A stretch of 64,000 bases of DNA from JAZQHR01 sp045540815 (GTDB lineage Bacteria > Bacillota > Clostridia > UMGS1810): the NCBI GenBank assembly GCA_045540815.1, contig JAZQHY010000040.1, positions 49,169-113,168 on the forward strand, written 5' to 3'. The position numbers and the translations under genes were made by a program. Under the pieces are notes generated by a model. It had not been told where the DNA came from. It made no database searches and saw only the letters and a list, made by a program, of their open reading frames with translations. Below, in pieces: positions 34,321-42,203 of this stretch (the stretch's first letter is position 1; each line of letters starts with the position of its first letter).

Positions 34321-36228
34321 TTATTTTACAAAATCAGGAATGTGCTCTTGCGGTATAAATACACTTGTGTATCCAAATTCGTCATAGTATAGCTTTACTT
34401 CTTCGCCTGATGATATGCCGCGTCTGATAAGCTCTTCTATCTGCTCCTTGTCGGTGACTACCTTGTTGTATCCCGAAATCACAGCTTTTACAGTGGCATC
34501 TATATGCATATCAAGGTCTAATACGTCGTCTATAACCTTAACAGTTTCTTCGTAGCACGACATAACAGGTACCTGCTCGCTTTTATAAAAATGCGCTTTA
34601 TCTACAGATGCGTAATCTAAAAATATATGTGCATATTTGTACGAATTTTTTACATCTTCATAAGATGTGCTCATTATGTCTTTTTTAATTGCTTCGATTA
34701 TTTTATCCTGATCATCTTTTTTCATCGCTGATTGGTGTGTGGTTATGTTGCCCTTTGATATGGTCATCCAGCGAAGGTCAACTACGTCAACAGTAAGCTG
34801 TTCGCGGTATTCATCGCTTTCGTAAAGCACCTGCAAAAGCTCGTCACGGTCCTCTTCTTTGGTGTAACGAAGATGTCTTTCAACCTTTAAAAATCCGCCG
34901 TCATTTATGCGAATGTTCATATGTCCGCTGTCCTGTGGATAAGTTTTGGCTTTCTCCGTTTCGAGTGCGTACGGAACAGACTTTTTAAGAAAATCATACA
35001 CCGCATCAATGTTCTTTTCTTCTTCAAGAGTGATATAATTATTCGAGTACCAGTCGCCTCTGTTGGCAGTGACAAATTTTGATATTTCTATTTTTTCTAT
35101 ATCAGCTCTGTCAGGCATACTTGCATCAATTCCAAACACGTCAAGCATAGGTACACTTAGTATTGCAAGGAATATAACCGCAAATACCGCATAGCTTTTT
35201 ATGTTTTTGAACATATATTTGAAGTTCATTTCAAATACCGCCTGTACAACCGCAAACACAATAAACGATACAAGTATATAACCGACATATGTTATTATGA
35301 TATTGCCGCGTGACGCCGCCCTAAATACTATACCAAAGCCGAGGGTTATAACTACTGTAATGTAATATTTAAGAACTTTGCCTATGATACTGTACGCAAA
35401 GAATTTGTTTGAATTTTCACTCTTTCTGTAAATGTACAGCACAAGTCCTGCAAGTGCAAATACAAGCGCAAACACAAGAGCGTAAACTATGTCGCCGGTG
35501 TGTATATTTCCGCGTAAATATTCAAGGCACATAGACGGCGGAAATAGTTTAAACGGGTTGTATACAAGGTTTAGATTGTAAGTAATAAACCATTCGTCTA
35601 TGCATGCTTCTAAAATAGCAGCCGTTACAGGTGTAACCAAAAATACGAACGCCGATATTCCTGCCATAGCAAATATGTTTCCCGAAACACTTGCAGAGAA
35701 TGCTCCTACCGAAAATACAACTACATATTGGAGAAATGCAAGTAAAAATCCGTTAACTAAAGTTTCATACGAAAACAACTCACCTGACGCAACAGAAGGC
35801 TGACTTTTAAAAAATATATATATTATGGTGTTTATCACAAACTGAGCTAAAAGAGGAATAGCTATAGTGATAATGCCCGATATGTATCTTGATAAAAATA
35901 AGTTGCTTCTCTTGTACGGCATAGAGTGGTAGAATATCACCGAATTTTTGTTGAATAAAAACGAAAACATTAAATACGCAGTGATAATTCCCACCGCAGT
36001 TGAAATAAGCATTCCTGCAGCGCCCGACATTGATAAATATTCTTCGATAGCACCCCACGAACGATACTTAATTTCTTCCATACTGCTTGCAAGGTCATTA
36101 TATATGGTAATAGACGAAAATGCCGATGCCAAAAACAGTACAATGAGGTGCAGTATCATAAAGTATTTGCTCTGAAGTACAGTTTCCTTTATGGCTTTTC
36201 CGCTACATAAGTATTTTGGTGTAGTCAT
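34321..36228 (-). CDS. ABC transporter permease (YtrC/D-like)
   Basis: 635 residues from ATG 36228, nine bases after GGAGG; a GTG two codons earlier is too close to it. About ten membrane helices in the first 360 residues, in the ABC-2 style ('SVIFYHSMPYKRSNLFLSRYISG' is typical of YtrC/YtrD-like permeases), then a large outer domain (about 375-635). The gene overlaps the ATPase gene by 26 bases. The set GntR-ATPase-permease matches ytr-like cell-envelope-stress operons. Confidence 0.85.
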   Translation of the reverse strand: MTTPKYLCSGKAIKETVLQSKYFMILHLIVLFLASAFSSITIYNDLASSMEEIKYRSWGAIEEYLSMSGAAGMLISTAVGIITAYLMFSFLFNKNSVIFYHSMPYKRSNLFLSRYISGIITIAIPLLAQFVINTIIYIFFKSQPSVASGELFSYETLVNGFLLAFLQYVVVFSVGAFSASVSGNIFAMAGISAFVFLVTPVTAAILEACIDEWFITYNLNLVYNPFKLFPPSMCLEYLRGNIHTGDIVYALVFALVFALAGLVLYIYRKSENSNKFFAYSIIGKVLKYYITVVITLGFGIVFRAASRGNIIITYVGYILVSFIVFAVVQAVFEMNFKYMFKNIKSYAVFAVIFLAILSVPMLDVFGIDASMPDRADIEKIEISKFVTANRGDWYSNNYITLEEEKNIDAVYDFLKKSVPYALETEKAKTYPQDSGHMNIRINDGGFLKVERHLRYTKEEDRDELLQVLYESDEYREQLTVDVVDLRWMTISKGNITTHQSAMKKDDQDKIIEAIKKDIMSTSYEDVKNSYKYAHIFLDYASVDKAHFYKSEQVPVMSCYEETVKVIDDVLDLDMHIDATVKAVISGYNKVVTDKEQIEELIRRGISSGEEVKLYYDEFGYTSVFIPQEHIPDFVK

Positions 36229-37102
36229 ATCCACTTACCTCCATTTCGTATACAAATATGTCTTCAAGTGTAAGCTCAAGCTTGTCTATAAGTATAGGGT
36301 TTAGCCTTTCAAACTCCGCCTCAATCTTTTCGCCATCACCCTTTACCACAAGCTCAATGATGTTTGAACGTATCTTGTGCGATATTACATCAAGCGACGA
36401 AAATGACTCTATTGGTATCATCGGCTTAAACGCAAGCTGATAGTGGTGCATAGTGTCTTTTATCTCGTCAATGCTACGCTCAAGGATTATTTTGTTGTCG
36501 TGAAGTATTGCTATGGTGTCGCATAGGTTTTCCATTTCCGATAGGTTGTGCGATGATATTATTACTGTCATTTCTCTCTCGGATACTTCCCTTATTAGAA
36601 GTCTTTTTACAAGTTGGCGTATTACAGGGTCAAGCCCGTCAAAGCTCTCGTCACAAAGAAGCACGTCGGGATTTTGCGAAAGTGCCAATACTATCGCAGC
36701 CTGTCTTTTCATACCTTTTGAAAACGAATTAATTTTTTTGTTTATATCAAGCGGAAAATGCGACGATATTTCTTCAAATTTCTCCATAGTGAAGCGTGGC
36801 TGAACACTGTTTAGATAAAGCGCCATTTCGCGCATTGTAGACGAGTTGAAAAAGTACGGCTCGTCGGATATGTATGCTATTTTTTCTTTTACTGATATAT
36901 TTTCGTAAACTTCTTGGCTATCTATCTTTACGCTTCCGTCTTCGGTTTTGTATACACCGCAAAGAATGTTTAAAAGTGTAGATTTTCCCGCGCCGTTTGA
37001 ACCGATAAGTCCGTATATGCTTCCTTTTCTAACGTGGCAGTCTAGGTTTTCAAGCACAACTGCCTTGTCAAATGACTTTTTTGCGTTTGAAACTGTAATC
37101 AT
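36203..37102 (-). CDS. ABC transporter ATP-binding protein
   Basis: 299 residues. Walker A GSNGAGKST (about 34-42), signature 'FSKGMKRQ' (about 127-134, degenerate LSGGQ as in many ABC-2 ATPases), Walker B 'VLLCDESFDGLD'. A C-terminal extension of about 85 residues follows. It overlaps the GntR gene by four bases (ATGA), so the regulator and its transporter are coupled. Confidence 0.93.
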   Translation of the reverse strand: MITVSNAKKSFDKAVVLENLDCHVRKGSIYGLIGSNGAGKSTLLNILCGVYKTEDGSVKIDSQEVYENISVKEKIAYISDEPYFFNSSTMREMALYLNSVQPRFTMEKFEEISSHFPLDINKKINSFSKGMKRQAAIVLALSQNPDVLLCDESFDGLDPVIRQLVKRLLIREVSEREMTVIISSHNLSEMENLCDTIAILHDNKIILERSIDEIKDTMHHYQLAFKPMIPIESFSSLDVISHKIRSNIIELVVKGDGEKIEAEFERLNPILIDKLELTLEDIFVYEMEVSGYDYTKILM

Positions 37103-37473
37103 TTATTTCCCTCCTCGTAAAGTTTTTCGATTTCGTGTATTAAAATGCTTTTGTCTACATTAAGATTTATAAGCTCTCTTACGGAAGATAACATATCTTC
37201 TATGTGCTTATCCGATTTTTGCTTTATAATCTTACTTACATCACTTGTGACAAATCTGCCTTTTCCGCTTACCGAATAGGTAACACCGCGTTTGTCAAGC
37301 TCGGAAAAAGCTTTTTGAACTGTGTTTGGATTTATGGCAAGCTCAGATGCAAAATCCCTTACCGACGGGATAGCCGTGTCAGGCTCAAGCACACCGAGTA
37401 GCACCATTTCTTCAATCTTTTCGATAAGCTGTTCGTATATCGGAAGATTTCTGTTTAAGCTTATTTTAAACAC
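37099..37473 (-). CDS. GntR-family regulator, YtrA subfamily
   Basis: 124 residues: a GntR winged helix ('PIYEQLIEKIEEMVLLGVLEPDTAIPSVRDFASELAINPNTVQKAFSEL') and only a short helical tail, the mark of YtrA-type regulators. GTG start with AGGAGGTG eight bases before. YtrA-type proteins repress their own ABC operon and respond to wall antibiotics. A perfect palindrome overlaps its promoter. Confidence 0.93.
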   Translation of the reverse strand: MFKISLNRNLPIYEQLIEKIEEMVLLGVLEPDTAIPSVRDFASELAINPNTVQKAFSELDKRGVTYSVSGKGRFVTSDVSKIIKQKSDKHIEDMLSSVRELINLNVDKSILIHEIEKLYEEGNK

Positions 37474-37497
37474 TAATCGTCACCTCCTTTTAAAGTG

Positions 37498-37561
37498 TAT
37501 CAAAGTGTACTATTCTGCGCTAGTACACTTTGATAATAACATACCATATTTTTTCTGTCAA
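37498..37561 (-). promoter_or_regulatory. YtrA-type operator and promoter
   Basis: Minus strand promoter TTGACA (37561-37556), 17-base spacer, TATTAT (37538-37533). A 15-bp perfect inverted repeat TATCAAAGTGTACTA (37498-37512, partner 37521-37535, 8-base spacer) overlaps the -10 and start point, the place for a repressor. Confidence 0.8.
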
Positions 37562-37568
37562 TACTTTA

Positions 37569-37597
37569 TTGAAAAATATTTTTTTGTGTGGTATTAT
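37569..37597 (+). promoter_or_regulatory. Promoter of the carboxypeptidase-like gene
   Basis: TTGAAA 37569-37574, 17-base spacer, TGg-TATTAT 37592-37597, 19 bases before the ATG. Confidence 0.7.
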
Positions 37598-37616
37598 GTA
37601 GAAAAGGTGTGATAAT

Positions 37617-38846
37617 ATGAAAAAATATATTTGTCTTATATTAGGAATAATAATTTTAATATCAAATACCGCTTTTGCGAGTGATATAAATACGAGTTCG
37701 AAAAACGTAATACTTGCCGACGGAAGCGGCGGTATAATTTTATATGAAAAAAATGCCGATGAAAAATTTGCACCTATGCATCTTACAAAGGTTGTAACTG
37801 CTATGGTTGTTTTGGAAAATACGAAAAACCTCGACGAGGAGATAACGGCAGACCCCGATATAATAAACTCCAGCGACTTTTCGTTTGGCAATATGGGAAT
37901 ACTATCAAACGAGGTACTTACCATTCGCGACCTTCTCTACGGAATGATGCTTTATGATGCGGGTGAAGCGGCAAATATGCTGTGCGAAAGTACATTTGGC
38001 GATAAAAAAGAGTTCATTAAAAAGATGAACGAGTATGCAAAAAACGCAGGTGCGGAGAACACCAACTTTGTAAATGCGAACGGCAAGGCTGACGAAAATC
38101 AGTACACTACAGCAAGGGATATGCTTAAAATTGTAAGACAATCTATGAAAAACGATGAGTTTTCAAAGATTGCAGGCACGGTTATGTACACAATGGAGCC
38201 TACAAATAAGTACAAAGAAAAAAGGTATTTGTCAAACAAAAATGCACTACTTAGTACATATCGTGAGCAAGGATATTACTACAGAAACGCCATAGGCGTA
38301 AAATCGTCGTACTCGGGAGGAATAAGCCACGTTGCATCAGCGGCAAAGAGGGGAAATACATACCTTATCTGTATCACGGCAAATGCGAAAAGCGATGCAG
38401 AAGGCAATCACGCATACCTTGATGCGATAGAGCTTTACAAATACGGATTTGAAAATTTTTCGAGTGTGAAGTTTGAGTCACGCGATGACATAATAGATGA
38501 GGCAACAATTAGAAACGGCAAAAATGCCGACAGAGTGCTTTTGGTAAGCGGAAGTGATATATTTTTGGGACTTCCAAAGGATTACGACGAAGAAAAGCTT
38601 GAACGAAAGATATATGTGTCGGACAAGATAAAAGCGCCGATTAAAAAGGGTCAGGCACTCGGAAATATCACATACATATACGACGGAAATGAGATTTCCA
38701 AAACCAGCCTCGTAGCGTATGAAGATGTACAGCGCGATATAATAAAAGGTGTGATGTACTGGGTAAAAAAAGTTGGCACATCAATGTGGTTTTTAGTACC
38801 TGCAGTGCTTGTGCTTATACTTATAATACTTCGAAAAATGAGATAA
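37617..38846 (+). CDS. Peptidase S11 (D,D-carboxypeptidase) homologue without catalytic motifs
   Basis: 409 residues with signal peptide (1-21) and a C-terminal membrane anchor (about 383-402), the layout of DacA/DacF-type PBP5 proteins. Alignment to the active homologue at 54121 in this window shows that SxxK has become His55-L-T-Lys58, SGN has become Asp-Ala-Gly (114-116), and KTG has become Lys-Ser-Ser (229-231). The frame is open over its whole length and has a promoter and terminator, so this is an intact gene for a probable pseudoenzyme, not decay. It may bind peptidoglycan stems or regulate an active enzyme. Confidence 0.88.
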   Translation: MKKYICLILGIIILISNTAFASDINTSSKNVILADGSGGIILYEKNADEKFAPMHLTKVVTAMVVLENTKNLDEEITADPDIINSSDFSFGNMGILSNEVLTIRDLLYGMMLYDAGEAANMLCESTFGDKKEFIKKMNEYAKNAGAENTNFVNANGKADENQYTTARDMLKIVRQSMKNDEFSKIAGTVMYTMEPTNKYKEKRYLSNKNALLSTYREQGYYYRNAIGVKSSYSGGISHVASAAKRGNTYLICITANAKSDAEGNHAYLDAIELYKYGFENFSSVKFESRDDIIDEATIRNGKNADRVLLVSGSDIFLGLPKDYDEEKLERKIYVSDKIKAPIKKGQALGNITYIYDGNEISKTSLVAYEDVQRDIIKGVMYWVKKVGTSMWFLVPAVLVLILIILRKMR

Positions 38847-38848
38847 TA

Positions 38849-38880
38849 AAAAGACTTTCTCTATTGAGAAAGTCTTTTTT
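38849..38880. terminator. Bidirectional terminator
   Basis: Stem AAAAGACTTTCTC / GAGAAAGTCTTTT with A and T runs on either side, between converging genes. Confidence 0.85.
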
Positions 38881-39558
38881 CTATTTTATCTTTAAACTTT
38901 TTAAATACCTCTTTGTTTCTTTATCTATTCGGTAGCTTTCGACTGCTTTTTGTATGGTTTTGTTGTGCACCCAAACATCAAGCTTTTTGTTCTCAATATA
39001 CTTTATTGCACTATCATATTGCTTTGTAAGTGCCGTGGCAAAATACCACGCCTGCATCATTTTCACATAATAATGCTCGAATTTTATACTTGCTACCATA
39101 TCCAGATATTCTTTCTTAAAATGCTCATCTAAATAAAGCTTCATTAAAAGAAGCATTGCATATCTTACTGTGTATGGCTTGTCAGATTTAATCCACAGCT
39201 TTATCTTTGGTAAAAGATTGTCTGCGTTTTTGGCAAATACTTTTGGCATAAATCCGTCACAGGTTGCCCAGTTGTCAATGTGGGGCAAAAACTTTTCTGT
39301 TTCGAATACCGCCTTTTCAAAATCTTTTTCCTTTTCTATAAGAAATGCGTGTAAATTGTTTTCCTCGTAATATTTATGTGGCAGATTTTCTAAAAACTTT
39401 TTCGCATCATCGGTATTTGTGATGCTACTTGCAAATTTTCGAAGAATCGGCGTGCGTATGCCTATAATAAGCTCCTTATCCACGGTCGGCATAAGCTTTG
39501 CGTGGAATTCGCGGTACTCTTTATCCTGCAGTTTAAAAAGTTCTGTTTGTATATCCAT
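38881..39558 (-). CDS. AlkD-like DNA alkylation repair protein
   Basis: 225 residues of HEAT-like helical repeats. 'IIGIRTPILRKFA', 'EENNLHAFLIEK', 'LPHIDNWATCDGF' (WATCD motif with the conserved Trp and Asp) and 'KPYTVRYAMLLLMKLYL' are family marks. AlkD excises positively charged alkylbases without base flipping. Monocistronic. Confidence 0.92.
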   Translation of the reverse strand: MDIQTELFKLQDKEYREFHAKLMPTVDKELIIGIRTPILRKFASSITNTDDAKKFLENLPHKYYEENNLHAFLIEKEKDFEKAVFETEKFLPHIDNWATCDGFMPKVFAKNADNLLPKIKLWIKSDKPYTVRYAMLLLMKLYLDEHFKKEYLDMVASIKFEHYYVKMMQAWYFATALTKQYDSAIKYIENKKLDVWVHNKTIQKAVESYRIDKETKRYLKSLKIK

Positions 39559-39637
39559 AATAGTATTTCTCCATAATTATGATGATTAAATTATACATTA
39601 ATAAAAAATTTTTGACAACAAAATAATTTTTAAAATT

Positions 39638-39668
39638 TGAATAAAAGAAGTAGAAAATGCAGATAGTA
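39638..39668 (+). promoter_or_regulatory. Possible sigma-F/G-type promoter
   Basis: TGAATA at 39638-39643, 18-base spacer, GATAGTA at 39662-39668, against the forespore consensus TGnATA-N17/18-CATnnTA (one mismatch in the -10). It lies 49 bases before the microprotein start. Confidence 0.45.
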
Positions 39669-39717
39669 AAGTCGTGATAAAAATATTATCAAAAAAATTA
39701 AAAGGAGATAAGTGAAA

Positions 39718-39864
39718 ATGGATAACAGAAATAATCAGAACAACCAGTCAAACAACAATAACAACAATCAGTCAAACAATCAGAACAACAACCAGAACAA
39801 ACAGAACAACCAGTCAAACAGCCAGAACAAAAACAGCAACAGCCAGAACTACAATAACAGATAA
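39718..39864 (+). CDS. 48-residue Asn/Gln-rich microprotein
   Basis: ATG 39718 with AAAGGAGATAAGTGAAA upstream, TAA at 39862. The product begins MDNRNNQNNQSNN and is made almost only of Asn, Gln, Ser, Lys and Arg, with one Tyr near the end and no hydrophobic core. It is too short for usual gene-length cut-offs. A strong ribosome site, a forespore-like promoter and a terminator downstream support a real gene. Composition recalls gamma-type spore proteins (Asn/Gln-rich, used as amino-acid store) but I see no family motif. It fills most of the 487-base gap between neighbours. Confidence 0.65.
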   Translation: MDNRNNQNNQSNNNNNNQSNNQNNNQNKQNNQSNSQNKNSNSQNYNNR

Positions 39865-39922
39865 GTAAAAAGTTTGTTAAGCGTCACGAATGGAATTTAA
39901 ATTTGCTGTCATATGTGACTAT

Positions 39923-39962
39923 AAAAATCCCAATCTCATTTATGCAGAGATTGGGATTTTTT
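39923..39962 (+). terminator. Terminator after the microprotein
   Basis: Stem AAAATCCCAATCTC / GAGATTGGGATTTT followed by T run. Confidence 0.88.
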
Positions 39963-40045
39963 AAAACTTTCTATTGATTTTAGTCGCAATTTGTTATAAC
40001 ATTATAATATATAACTATTTTTAAATTTACGGGGGTAAACCGCTT

Positions 40046-41101
40046 ATGCTAGCAAAGGTTACAGACGAAAAGAAATACAAAGAATTTTTGCAAAAACACT
40101 ACAAAAGCAGTTTTATGCAGGGACCTGAATGGGCGAAAATAAAAGATAATTGGAAAAACGAGGTAATACTCAGTCTTGACGAAAATGGCGAAATAAAAGG
40201 AAGTCTAAGTGTACTTATAAGAAAAGTGCCATTTTTTAATGCGACTATGATGTACGCACCGCGCGGACCTGTATGCGATATAGACGACGAAGAAACATTT
40301 TCTGAGCTTCTCGAAGGTGCAAAGGCTATAGCAAAGGAAAATAAAAGCTATGTTTTAAAAATTGACCCTGATGTTGAAATGGAAAACGAGGACTTTGTTA
40401 AACTTGTTAAAAAGCTTGGCTTTAAAATGAAAAGTGCATCTAAAAACTTTGAGGGCATACAGCCACGATTTGTTTTCAGACTTGATATAAAGGATAAAAG
40501 CGAAGAAGAAGTTATGGCTATGTTCCAGAACAAAACCCGTTATAACGTGCGTTTGGCAGAACGTAAGGGCGTTACTGTATCTATCGGCGGAAGGGAAGAT
40601 TTAAAGAAATTCCACGAGATAATGGTTGTAACAGGCACAAGAGATGAATTCGTTGTTCGTAATTTAGAATATTTTGAAAAGATGTACGACCACCTCGCTC
40701 CTGAAAATCTAAGACTTTATCAGGCTCATTATGACGGCCAGATTATAGCAGGCACACTTGCCATACTATATGGCAACAAGGTGTGGTATCTTTACGGCGC
40801 AAGCTCAAATGAGTTTAGAAACGTTATGCCAAACTACCTTCTTCAGTGGGAAATGATAAAGTGGGCAATAGAAAATAAATGCGACATTTATGATTTTCGC
40901 GGTGTATCAGGTGACCTTGATGAGTCGAATCCGCTTTATGGTCTTTACAGATTTAAAAAAGGTTTCAATGGAAAATTCACAGAATTTGTGGGCGATATAG
41001 ACTACGTGTTCAACCCATTTATGTATCACCTTGTAGAAAAAGGCGAGAAGATATTTAGGGAACTTAGAAGAAAAGTTTACCTTTTGAAAGGTCAGAAATA
41101 A
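40046..41101 (+). CDS. FemX/FemAB-type peptidoglycan aminoacyltransferase
   Basis: 351 residues with two GNAT-like halves: 'SSFMQGPEWAKIKDNWK' (about 27-43), 'MMYAPRGPVCD', 'NKTRYNVRLAERKGV' and 'YLYGASSNEFRNVMPNYLLQWEMIKWAIENKCDIYDFRGV', all FemX marks. The family adds amino acids from aminoacyl-tRNA to lipid II to build the interpeptide bridge. The racemase-like gene starts one base after its stop, suggesting joint work on wall peptides. Confidence 0.92.
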   Translation: MLAKVTDEKKYKEFLQKHYKSSFMQGPEWAKIKDNWKNEVILSLDENGEIKGSLSVLIRKVPFFNATMMYAPRGPVCDIDDEETFSELLEGAKAIAKENKSYVLKIDPDVEMENEDFVKLVKKLGFKMKSASKNFEGIQPRFVFRLDIKDKSEEEVMAMFQNKTRYNVRLAERKGVTVSIGGREDLKKFHEIMVVTGTRDEFVVRNLEYFEKMYDHLAPENLRLYQAHYDGQIIAGTLAILYGNKVWYLYGASSNEFRNVMPNYLLQWEMIKWAIENKCDIYDFRGVSGDLDESNPLYGLYRFKKGFNGKFTEFVGDIDYVFNPFMYHLVEKGEKIFRELRRKVYLLKGQK

Positions 41102-41102
41102 A

Positions 41103-42188
41103 ATGAAAAGCTTTGTTGTAAATAAATCTGATTTGGATTTTAATATAAAAAAGATAAAGGAAATAGCAGGTGATGCAAGAGTAATTGCAGTGCTAAAAGG
41201 CTACGGCTACGGTCTTGGATTATGCGGTTTTGCTACCCTTCTTCGTGAAAACGGCATAGATTTCTTTGCGGTATCAGAGCTTGATGAGGCGATAGTCCTT
41301 AGAAACGCTGGCTTTGAAGAAGACATACTTCTATTAACTGCTACAAGTGACGAAGCCGATATATCGGTTGCTCTTGAAAATAACGTAACCTTGGCTGTCG
41401 GCTCATATCTTTGTATGGAAACTGTGGATAGGCTCGCAGGTGAAAAAGGGATAAAGGCAAAGGCGCATATAAAAATTGACACAGGTTTTGGAAGATTTGG
41501 CTTTTTGCCAGCCGATGCAAAAAATGTATGTGATATGGCAAATGAGAAAGAAAACATATCCTTTGAGGGAATATTCTCGCACTTTTCGTTCTCGTTTTCA
41601 CCTGACAGAAAAGATGTTCAGCTTCAGTTCGACAGATTTAATGAGTGCATAAATGTATTTAAAGAAAATGGCTTTAATCTTATGGCTCACATATGCAACT
41701 CGTGTGCGTTTTTACAGTACAAGGATATGCATTTAGATGCAGTCAGAGTCGGCTCGGCATTTCTTGGCAGACTTCCGCTTGTAAATAATTACGGACTAAA
41801 GAGAATAGGCCACTTAAAGTCAAACGTGGTTGAAGTAAGAGCCATTCCGAAGGGGTATTATGTGGGTTATGCAAACACATATAAAACAAAACGCGAAACT
41901 ACTATTGCTATAGTGCCTGTCGGTTACAAGGACGGCTTTGGCGTCGAAAAGAGCAAGGATACATTCAGATTAAATGACGTTTTAAGATATATGTTCACAG
42001 ATTTTAAATCATTTGGGAAAAAGCTGTCGGTAGTAGTAAACGGCAAAAGCGCAAATATCATCGGCAGAGTAAGTATGTACAATATAGTGCTTGACGTTAC
42101 AGGTATGGACGTAAGCGTAGGCGATGAGTGCAAGCTAAATGCCAATCCAATATTGGTATCTAGAGATATTAAACGCGAATATATATAA
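41103..42188 (+). CDS. Alanine racemase-like PLP enzyme (second copy)
   Basis: 361 residues, fold type III. PLP lysine Lys32 in 'VLKGYGYGLG' (canonical VVKADAYGHG), carbamylated-lysine motif 'HIKIDTGFGRFG', and catalytic tyrosine in 'VGYKDGFG'. It diverges clearly from the alr at 27682 and could act on alanine, serine or another amino acid. Coupled to the FemX gene and followed at 15 bases by the YaaO-like gene. Confidence 0.88.
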   Translation: MKSFVVNKSDLDFNIKKIKEIAGDARVIAVLKGYGYGLGLCGFATLLRENGIDFFAVSELDEAIVLRNAGFEEDILLLTATSDEADISVALENNVTLAVGSYLCMETVDRLAGEKGIKAKAHIKIDTGFGRFGFLPADAKNVCDMANEKENISFEGIFSHFSFSFSPDRKDVQLQFDRFNECINVFKENGFNLMAHICNSCAFLQYKDMHLDAVRVGSAFLGRLPLVNNYGLKRIGHLKSNVVEVRAIPKGYYVGYANTYKTKRETTIAIVPVGYKDGFGVEKSKDTFRLNDVLRYMFTDFKSFGKKLSVVVNGKSANIIGRVSMYNIVLDVTGMDVSVGDECKLNANPILVSRDIKREYI

Positions 42189-42203
42189 ACTGGAGGATTA
42201 AAG

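Noticed and set aside
37617..38846. Decaying pseudogene of a carboxypeptidase
   Set aside because: The frame is complete with signal peptide, anchor, promoter, ribosome site and terminator; only catalytic residues are changed.
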